A DNA stretch of 64,000 nucleotides, taken from contig FJUW01000004.1 in assembly GCA_900074885.1 (NCBI GenBank), positions 1,019,784 through 1,083,783 of the forward strand, written 5' to 3'. Positions 34,990 to 47,658 of the stretch are shown one piece after another. The position numbers were made by a program, and so were the translations under genes. Below the pieces are notes generated by a model. The model was not told the origin of the DNA. It saw only the letters and a program-made list of their open reading frames with translations, and did no database searches. This DNA comes from Rhynchosporium graminicola. Lineage: Eukaryota; Ascomycota; Leotiomycetes; Helotiales; Ploettnerulaceae. Position 1 is the first letter of the stretch. Each line of letters begins with the position of its first letter.

Positions 34990-37548
34990 TGTAAACGCTA
35001 GGAGTTTGTTTTGTTACTTTGGGGCATGGGTGCATTGGGCGGATGGAGTTTGGGTGGTCATAAAGTTTTGGAATACCTATGTAAGGTAGAATATACTGGG
35101 AGCATATGAGGTTTACTAAGCCCCCATTGCTGACGGTCTTCCTCTGCCCAGGATGCATTCCAAGTAGGGCTTTCGCTAGCTCTCTCGTCCTCACGGTGCT
35201 CTACCTTAACAGCAGAGGCTCTCGAAGGGGCAGCGGAGCGTCACTGCTAGCAGACATTCATGATCTGAACAGAGACAGGAGGTTCGGGCAATGTTTATGG
35301 ATCTCGTCATCTTGTCTTCTAGTACACATTTGGCAACTCAAGAAACTCACTACGAACGGCACGGTTTCCTCATGCAAGTTATCATCTAAGTCACATCTCG
35401 GTCAATGAAAATTATCGGGCAAAGAAATCGAGACACCTTCCCATCATTTCTCTTTTATCTTCCTTAACCCCGACCTAGGTTATCCATGTCATGCCCGAAC
35501 CTTTACTGTCTCGTTGACTTTAGCCTCTTCCACACGCTTTTTGAGGGTTTTTTTTCCCTTCAACTTCAAGTCCTTCTCACTTCCCGCTATGTTTCCTCTC
35601 CTCCCTCTGTTCATCGCCCTACAATGTCTCTCCCCTTCGAATCTCTGCAGCCCTGTGCAGCCAAACATTCTAATCCCATACAATATTCACGCCAAGCTAT
35701 CCCCTCTCCTCACAAATACCTACTCACCTTTCATCCTCCTCGCCTCCCCTCTCCATACTGCGCGACTAAAAGCAACAATAAACCTGGGTGAAGCAAGACT
35801 CCATCCAGAGGCGAGCAGAACATGCCGATAAGTCATCGACTCGCTATAGCATACAGATTCTTGATCTTGTCGAAAGCCTCGTTGCGAAGTACCGTTTCTT
35901 CGTCGAGTTTGTATGTTGACCGAACCTCGTTGGCTAAGCTAGAATGCCTAAACGCAGGCAATACCACACCTTCTCTAGAACAGAAGGGAAGAGGAGGATG
36001 GCCAGCCGCAGGTAGGCATCACCTGCCTATGATCCGAGAGTAGCAAAGACAACCTTTGTGGCCGTTCGAAGCGTCCTACGAGTTGTATTGCCAAAGAATA
36101 GATACAGAGGTGGATGGATATATCGATATAGAATCGCCTGTGGAGGACTGACGCCAGAGAGGGAAATGGTATGTATCTAAGCTTGTGAAAAGTACCCTGA
36201 GCAACAGGAGACAAGCCCTCGAGTTTGGATGCGAGCGACTCTGTACATATGGCTAGGTATGACACACTCAAGTAGAAGTCCGATGGTAGATCGGCCTATC
36301 GCGGTTACGATCCTTACACTCCTTGCTCAATTTCGTTCCCATTCCTCCACTTCAAACCCGAGGGCATAGATTCCAGCGCGTGTGCTGGAAAAGGAAAGGC
36401 CCGTCAAGAGAGATATCTTGCCATGTCTGCCTACAGGTGAACAATCGTGCGGGCTTCAGGTGCTAGCTGGGTTACATAAATGCAACTTCTTTTCTCCGAT
36501 ATAAGAGAAAGTACAGTATGTCCGTGACCAAAGCAGAAGGAGAGTAGATGCTGCGCTTATAGACAAAGCGAGAGAAAATGAAGACAAAGGATGCTTTACA
36601 GGACCGATTAGCATTCCAGTACTAAATCCGCTCACTGACAAACATTACCATGGCAATGTCTATACCGTAGTTCTAAGACAAGTAGACAGCAGTGGTTCTG
36701 TGAAAGATATGAATGCAGTCCACTGGGGAAGTCTGGTTTATCGTGCATGCGAATGTATACGAGTATGGTATCACGGCGTCAGTCAGTCGTCTCAAACTCG
36801 TACTGACCTCGGGAGGACATGTTATACCAAAAGTTTGTAGTACGTAGGACCCGCTGAAGGAGTTGGTGACTGTGATGCTAGGACCGACAGGTGATTCCAA
36901 TCAACGATTGATAGCAAGAATCGGAAACTTGCCCCATACAGATTGTAATTCAGCGGATCAGCATACGGGAAAACAAATTTAAGAAGGAGCATTTGTGAAC
37001 GAGGGGCAGTGTTTTGGATACAGCTCGGAAAATCCAAGCTGCATATCGTCGATCACCCACCTGCTCTACATGGTATGATCTTCACTCTTTTCCAGATGAT
37101 AGCCTGTCTTATCACTGAGCTCTTTTACACACAAGGCGAGGCAGCGAGCGAACCTGAATTGATACCATGGTATTTCATATGCTAAGTTCAATTCTCACTA
37201 ATCAAGTACATCGGACTGTGCCAATGGCAGAGCGGCAAAGGTCCAGGCAATTCCTGGTCTGCCAGCTCCTCCTCTCCAATGAATCATGAATCGTCCACTC
37301 GTACCATTATTTCTGCTATCCGTCCGATAGCAGCACTATTATTTTCCTTCATGCAATCGCAAAACACCAAGCAAGAAACCAAATAAGATGCCGGAAGCGC
37401 AATTGCACAAGCCACAACACCAATGCTAAGAGAAACGCAGCAAAACACAAAAACAATATGCCCACCTCCTTCGCAGGCACCGCAAGTAAGAAGCATCATG
37501 CGAAACCGGTTCTCGCTATCCATCCGTAGTCCAATATCCGTGGCCAAC
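34990..37548. other. intergenic region, no gene recognised
   Basis: Several open frames of 60-105 codons on both strands, none with a recognisable product or splice structure. A pyrimidine-rich tract lies near 35500-35760. Confidence 0.45.
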
Positions 37549-38238
37549 CTAAAGCATGTAGCCAAAGGCAGCAGCGACACCGATAGCCATGGCTCCGGTA
37601 CCGAAGCTGGCTGGCATCATGGTTGCGGCGGCAGCCTTGGAAGAGCTGGATGGAGCAGAAGTTCCTGAGGCTGGGCTATTTGTGCCGGTTGGGTTTGAGG
37701 ATGGGGCAGAGGCGCTCGTGCTGACGGCGGCGGCAACAAACTTGGCGGGATCGTTGTGACCGCAGTTCTGTTGCTCGTTCGTCTCGCAAGCCTTTTGAGC
37801 AGCGGCGACACCTTCGTTGGCCTTCTTGCAAACTCTGAAGACCTCCTCGCAGATGAAGGTTGGCATGGTGTTGGTGTAGTACTGGAGACCTGGAGCAGAG
37901 CTGTTGGAGCCGCAATTGCACTTGTACGCCAGAGTGGTCTGAAGGGAAGGTGACTGTTAGCAATGACCGATGAAACGGGACACAAGGAGTACGCACGGCA
38001 TCACAGTCGTTATCAGCGAGGTTACCACTGCAGAGGGTACCACAGGTGTTCTTCTGGGCGAGACACCATTGAGCTGTAGACAGATTAGTCAATACACGGT
38101 CAAAACAATCTAATAGCGGCGCAAGGTTCTCTTACATCTCATGGTGGGAGAGATGGTGTTAGGATCGACTGTTGCATTAGATTGCGCAGCAACGAAGCTG
38201 GCGAAGACAGCAACAGCGGCGACTGGCTTGACAAACAT
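37549..38238 (-). CDS. secreted cysteine-rich GPI-type surface protein (DUF7707-like)
   Basis: Three exons, 38136-38238, 37997-38073 and 37549-37938, with 62- and 58-nt introns, give 189 residues. An N-terminal signal peptide (about 1-18, MFVKPVAAVAVFASFVAA) precedes a compact domain with ten cysteines (WC, NTC, LC, DC, KCNC, IC, VC, AC, NC), then a Ser/Thr/Pro/Ala linker and a C-terminal hydrophobic segment (residues about 170-189) that looks like a GPI-attachment signal. The QWCLAQKNTCGTLC and YKCNCGSN patterns match a common fungal surface-protein family of unknown role. Such proteins are often listed as candidate effectors, but nothing here shows that. Confidence 0.85.
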
Positions 38239-40327
38239 CTTGATTGAACGGGAGGGAAGGTTGGGATTTGATGAGTGTGAGATCAGAATGACAGCGACGC
38301 AGTGGATGGATGATATGTCAAAAACGGAGGTGATAATGTTTTGTTTTGAGGAGATCGCGAGAATGTTGATGGCGGAGTGGTTGGAAAAAGTGAATTATCA
38401 AACTGCCAAAACTCACGATGGGGAGGGACAGGTAGGTACATAAAAGGTATAGATAGATACGAAGGGGAAGGAAGGTAAATAAACTAAAACACAACGCTAG
38501 ACAGGAAGGCGCGTTCAGTGCGGGCCGTGGCCCAAAGCAGTTAGATCAGGCACTACACTATTAGCCTAAGAAAGAGAGAGACAAGGCAAGCTCGGCCCTG
38601 GCAGGCATGGCTGGGAAATGGAAGAGGGTCGGTCAACAACACCACGCTAAAAACTGTACGAGGTATCGTATTCACTATTCATAGTTCACAATTCACAATT
38701 CATAATTCATAATTCATAATTCATAATTCGCACTCAACCAACCAACCAACCCAACCCACTGCGCTGCATAGGGACGGGGATGGGACTGCGCCTGACGTGC
38801 AGGAAGCGTGAGAGAGTATTGGTAATTGGTAACTAACTGGATATTTGTGGAGGCCGGCGATGCAGATGCACATGCACATGCGAAGGAATCCTTTGCGGTG
38901 GCTTCATCTCACTTCTATTATTCACTTACTTTACCTCAACATCTTTCCAACTCCGCTATGGTGATGTGACTCTGTCCTCCAATATTAATCCGACACAGAT
39001 ATTGTCTTTTTTCTCTTTTCCTCGACAGGCCTTGGGATATCACAGGGCCGAGTGATGATATCCTGGCCCCTGCCCCGTACAGTAGGAGATTGCAGCATCT
39101 CGGTCTGAGGTTAAACAAGCGAAGCGAGGCCTTCGAGGCCCTTATCAAAATTCACGATACGATGTGGATGTGCCACACACGGCTCGCTCCACTTCAACAA
39201 CGGCTCCACTATTCCTGCCACCGCCACGGGGATTGGCAACATGAAGCCATCCAGAATTGTATTCTGATTTGGCGCCATGCATATCTGCATATCAGCATAT
39301 CTATCTGCGCTGGATGATTGGCATGGCCAACGTGCTCCGATACGAACAGTATCTAAGCTGCAAGTAAATATCTTTGACAAGCGAAAAAAGCCGCTTTTGA
39401 GTGCAAGCGCGCTCGTGTGTCTGCAGGTGTGCTTGGATGGGTATCTCGGCCTGGTTGGTGCATCGTGGCCATGGCACTGTGGCAATGTGGCAACTTACAA
39501 ACCAGAAGTCGTCGCCGACGAGGACGAGGACGAGGACGAGGACGACTTGATTCCATTTTCGTAGTTCGTCCTAGAGTCTTCGATTGATTGGTAACGACTG
39601 CCTTCACGGATTAATTAGTGCACATCAACCAAACAACGTCGCGGGCGAGGCAGTTTCTGTATTGTATCATGGAGACCTGCAATTTACTTAACCCTGCCCT
39701 TGGTGTTTCTCGTCTCGCCTGCTGGTGCATGGCCAAGACCTCACTGAAGGCTAGAATAGAAAGCACACTTTTCTTCTTTCCTGAGATTTAACCTTGAAAC
39801 CATTCGAGTCTCTACATTTGCAGCGGATCCAAAAATTCTCATGATTTCAATATAATAAGCCTCTACTCAGGCTCATCTGGCAGGTATTGTTTCAGAATGA
39901 TACGAAAACCTTCGAAATCTGCCCAGCTGTCCCATTGGTTGATGAGGAGGAAAAGCTCCTAGCCTTCCGACAAGGAACAATATCCTTGCTATACATACAT
40001 ACCCAAGCAGCTGCCAAGCTTTTGTGATCCGCTTTTTAATATGGTCGGTATCCTTCATCTTCATTGGTTGAAGCTCAGAGACCTTGCTTCGCTGGTTTCC
40101 GTTCGACCCGTCGGATCGGCTTTAACGACAAGCTCCAGAAATTGCCACCCCATAGCCGAGAGTCAACAACGGGAGCGGGAGCGGTGGGGAAGGCCGTTGA
40201 TCGTGGACGAAAGCGAGCAAGTGCGAGTTGAGATATGGAGAGCCTCTTCGGACTCTACGCCACGCCACTTTTCAACTGACTTTTCAACGATGCCTTGACA
40301 GTTTCACATTTAGGAACTTTCAAGACT
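38239..40327. other. intergenic region, no gene recognised
   Basis: Two kilobases without a supported gene. It contains an ATTCATA heptamer array (38684-38730) and a short GACGAG run near 39515-39540. Confidence 0.45.
38684..38730. repeat. ATTCATA/ATTCACA heptamer repeat
   Basis: Six to seven tandem heptamers, first ATTCACA then ATTCATA. Confidence 0.85.
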
Positions 40328-42129
40328 ATGGCCGAAGATCAGCCTGCTTCCTCTACATCTCCTGTGGTGAAAGCTGAGCCAGGTCAGATATCTGTTGGTG
40401 GTGGCGAAGGTCCGAATGTTTCCACTTTAGCATCAAGTGATGACGACAAGAAAAGGTTCGCCCACCTGAGAGACAATTATGTTGTGAGGAAAATCCGGAG
40501 GATCATCTCTTGGACTCCCAAGAGATGTAGGTGGGATCCGGAGTCTCCTCCGCAATTCAGCATAGGGTTGAACCTTTTATTTGGCTTTGTGAGTGGGGCA
40601 CTTTTCTAGGTATATTGCTGCTCAACTCGCTTCGCTTCCCGAAAGAAAACATGCCTTTCTTCCAGCTAGCTAAATTACCAAGGAGAGACGAGAATTGTCC
40701 AGGCATAAGATCCAAATGCTGACATACCACAGGCTGCTACCTTTACGGTTGCAAATCTTTACTACAACCATCCAATTTTGAACATCCTCGCTATTGAGTT
40801 CAATGTCTCCAACGAGCAAGCAGCACAGATCCCGACCGTGATGCAAGGGGGATATGCAGCAGGACTGCTATTTCTATGTCCACTTGGAGACATATTTCGG
40901 CGTCGAGCATTCGTTCTTGTGCTGATCTTCTTCACCGCCACAATGGTTCGAACATGCTCTCCTCACTTCACACAAGTCTCTGTACTGACTTGGACCAGTG
41001 GCTTGGTCTATGTCTAACAAACTCATTCCCCGTGTTCCTGGCTATATCTTTCATCACAGCCGTCTCAACAGTCACTCCTCAGCTGATGCTGCCGTTAGTT
41101 GGGGATCTAGCACCACCTCACCGCCGAGCAACTGCTCTCTCAATAGTCGTATCCGGTCTCCTGCTCGGCATGCTAATAGCACGTCTCCTCTCCGGTATCC
41201 TAACACAATACACCTCTTGGCGGGCTATATACTGGTTCTCATTCGGTGTGCAATACTTAATCCTAATCCTGCTCTGGTTTCACATGCCAGATTACCCAAG
41301 CACCAATCCCGGCGGACTAAACTACTTCTCCATGCTCTTCAGCATTCTGAAAATGGTATTCAAACACCCCGTTCTCGTTCAAGCTTGTGTCGTAGGCTTC
41401 CTCACATCCAGTATCTTTACCTCCTACTGGACAACTCTAACCTTCCTCCTCTCCGAACCACCATATTCCTACTCCCCTGTAATCATCGGCCTCTTCGCCC
41501 TGATCGGTATAGGAGCAATCTGTATCGGCCCCTTCTACTCACGCATAGTAATCGACCGATTCGTCCCAGTCTTCAGCGTCTTTCTCGGTCTGACCTACTG
41601 CCTAATCGGCACTATCATTGGAACATACACAGGCAAACACACCGTCGCCGGCCCAATCATTCAAGCTTTCGCAATAGATATCGGGATCCAATCCTCGCAA
41701 ATCGCCAACCGGTCAGGCATCTTCGCTATCGAGCCCAAAGCGAGGAATAGAGTAAATACCGCGTATATGCTCTCTGTGTTCTGTGGTCAGTTGATGGGTA
41801 CGGCGGTTGGTAATCGACTGTATGCAAAAGCGGGCTGGGTCCTGAGCGGGAGTGCGAGTGTAGGTTTTATATGTGGTGCATTACTGATCTGCTTCGTGAG
41901 AAGTCCGTGGAACCCAGGCTGGGTCGGTTGGAAGGGTGGATGGAGTATTAGGAGGAGAGATTTGGGGCCGAAGAAGGAGGAGAGTGCTGTTGAGCAGGTA
42001 TTGGATGAGGTTTCTGCTGAAGAGAGTCGGCTGGGGGATGAGAGTGTGAAGACTGTGGTGGAAAAGGAAGTGAGTGAGCAAGAGAAGCAAGATATGATAG
42101 CACCTGTATCTCATATACAGTCTACATAA
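40328..42129 (+). CDS. major facilitator superfamily (MFS) transporter
   Basis: Three exons, 40328-40588, 40733-40945 and 40999-42129, give 534 residues; introns are 144 and 53 nt (donors GTGAGT and GTTCGA, the second with a CTGAC branch). A hydrophilic N-terminus of about 80 residues precedes about twelve hydrophobic segments. The loop-2/3 MFS signature appears as CPLGDIFRRR, and a second cytoplasmic loop reads LAPPHRRATALSI. The NHPILNILAIEFNVSNEQAA context is that of a broad ascomycete MFS clade related to bacterial YnfM-like exporters; the substrate cannot be told from sequence. The tail (from about 470) is acidic and charged. It lies about 1.2 kb upstream of the HET remnant. Confidence 0.9.
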
Positions 42130-43349
42130 AAATGAAATGGCTGAGGGGTCATGAGTTCCTGCGACCTAGCATTTAAATTTGACAAGCAGTTTTGCAAGTC
42201 TCAGTCTGATGGTGCTAGCTAAATCAAATCACCTACCCCTGAGAGAAATCACACCAATCTCTCTCTTCTATATCAGACATCAAATAAAGCCAAAAAAAAA
42301 ACTATACACGTTCTGTCGATCACGACGAAAAGGTTGGCTGGCATTGGGAAATCGTCCCTTACTAATCTGCAGATGTCCTCAGCGGCAACCTAGGACAACT
42401 AAATCCTACATCTTGAAGCAAAGTACGAAGTCGGACATCACTTTCCGGACAATGAAAGTGCGGTAGACCAAATTTAATGAAAAACTTCGTAGCTCTCGTA
42501 GAATGTATTATAGGAAAGTCATACTATGATTCAATGACCTTGGATTCACATCGAACTTACCCGGTCTTGGCTGGTGAGTTGATGATGATGATGATGATGA
42601 ATTGGCCAAGCCTCGAATAAGAGGATCGTTTTCCTGGGAGGTAGGAGATTCGAGTAAGCGTCCGGAATCAGCTTCTACTCGCGAAAAGTATTGCAAAAGG
42701 ATTGGATACATTCCAGTCACTTAAGGGTACCTGACCAAGTCCTCAAGAGGAGCGTGCTTTCTCTATGGGGTAGGAGCACTCGGACTAAGCTAAGCTCGGT
42801 AGACAAAAAATACACTCGAGGACTAGTCAGTGTCATAGCTAGAAAATGTCATACATAGACCATTAAAGCCCATTTTATTTATTTCCCCTACACAACTCGG
42901 AACAAAAAAAAGGCAGACTCACTGAGGAACGTGATCTGTACGAGTGTACAACACGATTTCAGCCACTTTACCATTTGAGTCGTCTATGCTTAACCTCTTG
43001 ATTTCGGTTTTTCGGACTTGGATATGTTTATCGAACGGCTTACAGGCAAGCAGATTCTCTTTCGCTTTCTTTCCCTTCGCCTTCTTTGAATCGCTGCCAA
43101 GGTATAATAGTCAGTAATGTATGTGTAGGGCGCTGGTGAGCGTGCGGTCAGGCTTTCTAACATGTGCATTGGCGCAGCCTCATCCTATCTTCAGGTAACA
43201 ACATTCCCTTAATTGCTAGCTAGCCTTTGTCTAATTCACTGATTATTCCCGACCCACCTTCATACGAAATAAGGTTTTGAAGATTCAGCTCTTGATAAGT
43301 GTCAGTCGTGAGTATCGCAAAGCCCAAGGTATTTCATGCTCGGATCAAA
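42130..43349. other. intergenic region, no gene recognised
   Basis: No supported gene. A small GATGAT array (42577-42600) and the flank of the HET remnant are present. Confidence 0.45.
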
Positions 43350-44800
43350 ATGCGTCTAATCAACGCGTCAATCCTTGCACTCCATGATTTCTTCGGCGCC
43401 GACATTCCTCATTATGCAATTCTGTCTCATCGTACGGAAACCGATGAAGTGACTTTCGAGACCTTCGAGATGGCAAGGATCTCAAATGATAGCATGGAGC
43501 AACGTCTCTGGATGCTGTGCACGAGCGGCTTTTGGCCTCCTGAGACGACGTTGTCAGTGTCTCTTGATGTGGTCATTTCGTTTCATGTCTATGCAACCTA
43601 CTGACACCAGTAATGGATCGATTCTTGCTGCATAGACAAGAGTAACAGTGCAGAGCTCTAAGAAGCCACAAAATCCATGATTAAATGGTAAGTAAGCTAT
43701 GCGGAAGCCCAACCCCTTTCTTTCCTTTCAACATCTCATGTTTCTCTTGAGATATGTCTATCCATATTCCAGAGGCTCCTTCAGAATAATGTTTCCTAAT
43801 CCCCCATTTGGTAGGTAATTACGCAAAAGGGGAAGCCTATCTTCCTTCCTTTCCTCTGTCATATTTCATGGTTTTCTCGAGGCATGCTTTCTCACGTTTC
43901 CGGGCCATTTTCGGACGAATTCTTGCTAGCCCCCCTTTCGCAGGTACCGTGAGGTCCGAGTTTGCTATGCCTATCTGTCCGGTGTTCTCAATGCAGAGGA
44001 GAATCCTCACGATGATCTATCAAGCTTTCGGAAGAGCAAATGGTTTACTAGAGGATGGACTCTGCAAGAGCTTATAGCGCCTGGCCGAGTGGAGTTCTTC
44101 GACAGAGGTTGGAAACCGATCGGGATCAAGATGGCATTCACGGATCTAATACAATCAATTACTGGCATAACTCACCTCCTTGATCATAAAGAAGCTAGTA
44201 TAGCTCAGAAAATGTCCTGGGTGTCACAGGGAGAGACCACGAGGATGGAAGATCAAGCTTACTGTCTGCTAGACTTTTTCGATGTGACTTTACCTCTATT
44301 GTACGGTGAAGGTCCAAATGCTTTCTTCATACTCCAGCAAGAAATTCTCGGTAGGATGGATGACGATACGATCTTCGCCTGGGAAGGTCACGGCACGGGC
44401 AGGCTTCTTGCAAGTTCATCTAGGCTGTTCCAAGGTGCAGGAGATATCGTTATGAACACAGGCGATACTGACAGGCCACCACCTACCATGTCTAGCAAAG
44501 GCCTAGGTCTGGTGCTCACACCACTTTCACCTGATGATTTTGAGTGCGTGCATGGAAACAAGATCCGAACGAGAGTCTGGCTCCGATAAACTGCAAAATC
44601 TACCTTCCGTAGCAGCTTGGCAGGAGCCGACCGCCTGATATCTTTGGTTCTCTATCGGCAGACTGGGGGTACTGCTCGGCGAAGGGAGAGGCTACTGATG
44701 CGAATTCTGGTCACGGACATTGATGCTGTTGATCCTAAGAGAACGACAATCGTTTATGTACCGCAGCCTCTCCAATATGACGAGAAGAACATCGGGTAAA
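43350..44800 (+). pseudogene. decayed HET-domain (heterokaryon incompatibility) gene
   Basis: HET domains control self/non-self recognition at hyphal fusion. All parts of the domain are recognisable: MRLINASILALHDFFGADIP with HYAILSH (43350-43440), WIDSCCIDKSNSAEL (about 43614-43660), YREVRVCYAYLS (from 43945), WFTRGWTLQELIAPGRVEFF, and EDQAYCLLDFF...LPLLYGEGPNAF to 44589. A normal intron (TG/GTAAGT to CAG/GTACC, about 43690-43944) joins two parts. Breaks: the Trp-Gly after ALSH is lost, the segment before WIDSCC is out of frame, a TAA interrupts AEL/EATKSM (43666-43668), and TAA at 44587-44589 cuts the tail, which continues coding-like (about 44615-44800). The TAA after AEL could come from CAA by a RIP-type C-to-T change. 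Confidence 0.75.
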
Positions 44801-44839
44801 ACTTTGACAGAAATACTGACGACCCGATCCTTCATCCAG

Positions 44840-46440
44840 AACTTAGCAGCCGCTTCCGGCAGCCGATAATTAGGACTATTGACTGGCGTAGACAACTGTC
44901 TCAATTTCTCGATTCAACCCCCGATTTGACAAGCGATGCACTACTCGGAGCACTCGAGAGTGCCTCCGCAATATTAAAGGAAGCAGCAAGACTTACGGAA
45001 GTAGAGCCAGAGTCACTGGAAATGCCGTTTCAGAAAATATGTTTCCTATTCAGAGAAAGCAGATGACGATAGCATCATATGGTGTGTATCTCGCTTATCG
45101 CAATAGCTGTCATACACTCATTCATGATATAGACGGATCCGAGATTCATGATAGATACTTCAACATACAACGTAAAGCGTCCAGCTGTGCCAGACACCTC
45201 AAGCCCAGTCTAAGACGAAATTGGACCGGACAAAGTGTCTAGATATGAGCCCCCTCAGGGCGACCAATTTGTGTTGTGCCTGCTGAATACCATTCGAGGG
45301 TTTGAGATGGTCAATAAAGTTTGGAGTGCGAGCCTTTATCACCTCGACATACCGTTGCTGACCGCTTTTTTCTAGCCAGCTTGGATGTGAAGCGAATCAG
45401 CTCGGTGAAATGGAATACTGAGGCTTTTAGCTCGCTCATGCTCGAGGACTCGAAGAGAGAGGCTGATATCTGCACTCGTGACGCATCAGATTGAAACCGA
45501 AAAGACCGTGAAATTGAGCGTAAGGCAAAGAACTGGGCCGACTATGTTGCTTCATGGGTATGACTCCCAGTCCCTGTCTCCAAACCATGCCCTTGCTGAC
45601 AACGGCACCAGTCGCACTGGTACAGGAAAAACACTTACTGCTGAGAGGTACTATGTCTGTCCAAAATCTGTTTCTTAGATCAACCTTGTCGATAGCATTG
45701 CGGAGAAATATATTTTGCCGCTATACTAATTGACTTGTAGAGAGTTTGGAACGCAACCAGAAGAGGTTGAGAAAGTATGTAAAAGCTCGATGATTTGCAA
45801 TCATGGTAGCTTACTATTATAGTATCTCGAGTCCGTCTTATATTTCGGGAAGACCTGGCGCTGTGGTCGGTATCCATCCGAATGACTCTGTCAAGGACTT
45901 GCGTTCCACCAGTGATTGCCCTGGAAGAGGTCGATATTTTCACGGTAGGGCACAGCATTTCCGACCTACAAAGAACCGCTTTGGTATCGGGTCAGTAAAT
46001 GGAAGCGTTATTCTGGTGCTACGCTAAAACGAATTCAGTCCTCCTCAGAGCGTTAGATCACTACTACGGTAAGAATTGTACTGAGTGCTGGAACGAAATC
46101 TGACAGACCTCAATAGGCATCTTCATTTTGACCTGTGGTGTACACAATAGATTTAGCAATATCTTCATGCCTCACATTCATCTCAGTATTCAGTATCAAG
46201 GGCTAGGAGAAAAGCAGAGGTATGAAATTTGGCAAAGCCTGCTCTCTCTCGACAGTCTTGTCTTGCTTTGGCACCTACTGTAAGAGAGTCAGAAGATGAC
46301 AAGTCGGTAGATGACGAGCCGGTTGATGATGCTGAAGAAGATGTTGATAAGGACGATCATTTAGAAGATCTTGCAAAGATTAACATAAGTAGTCACGAAA
46401 TTCATACGCTGAATCGACTGCAAAGCGGCTAGCCGTGTTT
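44840..46440 (+). pseudogene. decayed AAA+ ATPase gene
   Basis: Ordered remnants of the large fungal AAA-ATPase family are visible: FVLCLLNTIRGFEMVNKVW (about 45270-45330), SVKWNTEAFSSLMLED (about 45395-45450), and a Walker A region in which MLLHG is joined by an intron (GTATGA donor at 45558, CTGAC branch, CACCAG acceptor) to GTGKTLTAE at about 45618-45645. Later come EFGTQPEEVEK (45740-45775), a Walker-B-like ALEEVDIF (about 45917-45942), IFILTCGVHNRF (46115-46155), HLSIQYQGLGEKQR (46180-46220) and LEDLAKINISSHEIH (46361-46405). They lie in all three frames with stops between them, so the gene is broken. The stretch 44880-45060 (IDWRRQLSQFLDSTPDL) may be its upstream part but is not assigned with confidence. 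Confidence 0.68.
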
Positions 46441-47658
46441 CGGAGAGATAAGAGATCGAGGTATCGCCATCTCCAATTAGTCATCAAACATGCAAGGCAG
46501 TTCTATAAATATTCATATCGAGGAAGACAAGACTCAGTACACGTGTGAATTGCAAGGGAGGGAGAATTCTGGCAATGAGCTATTGGAGCATTCTTTTACT
46601 GATCGAAGCTTGGCGTAACAGGTCACCACCATTTGGCCACTGATATAGCTTCTTGTTTGCACTAGTTACAATGTAATGAGCTTGAGATGAGCATCGCCAT
46701 TCCACGACAAGTAATTATATGATTCCAATACCCAGCTCTTCCCGTTTCTCAAGCAGCCGTAACACCTCGCCATGTCAAGTGTGCTTTCTCGAAGGAAGGA
46801 TTGAAAGCACCTCTGCGCCGAAAAAAAAAAAAAAAAACTTCACAAAGCCATCCAAGCACGAAGTCGATCACGAAGCTAGTATGAGAATCAGACTAGACTC
46901 ACTCCATCTCGCCATACCCAAACCTGCTTTGGATAATGCCAATCCCAACAACCTTTTCTAAACTCCAGATACACTACTCGGTGTGTGTAACCAATGTATT
47001 TGGTCAAGAAGACTTGCTCAAGAAGACCAAAATAAGGTACGTCGACGGTTGGTCAGATACAAGGCCCAGGATCGAGACCGTTGGTCAGACTCGTCCTGTG
47101 GCCTAAATCGCTACTCGAATCACCAAACGTCACTTGCTTCCGAGCTATTCTATACCCTTGCGAAGCCGGCGGCCATCGAAGATCATCAAATTCAACCAGC
47201 GAATAGTACACGAAACTAATAACTCTCATCAGCCTTCGTGAAGGAAGTGTCTGTTCATGTAGATCTGGAAAGTTAGAAACGGGCATGGAGAGATCATAAA
47301 CTCATGTCGAGAATGGGCCAGCATGTATGGGTATTAGAAAAGGATCAGTATACATTCCAAGCTCCTGTAGCCCAATGTACCAGTTTCGCACGCCTTGTTA
47401 AAGACTGGAAGATCCCATGCAATTTCACGTCTTCATTGCCTGTTATAGAAAGCGTGATACTCCTGCTTCTTTGCATATTTTGTTACAAAAAGGGTATCTA
47501 TCATGTATCGGCGTGACCTAGCCCTTATCCACTTTATCCAACATGACTGTCCAAATATATCCAAATCCAAATCCAAACCCAAACTCCTATCAAATATTCC
47601 CTTTATCATAGATCTCCGTTCATAGCCTACATCCAGTGAAAAAGCTCTCTCCATTCCC
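46441..47658. other. intergenic region, no gene recognised
   Basis: No supported gene between the AAA remnant and the kelch gene. A pure A15-16 run lies at about 46821-46836. Confidence 0.45.
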
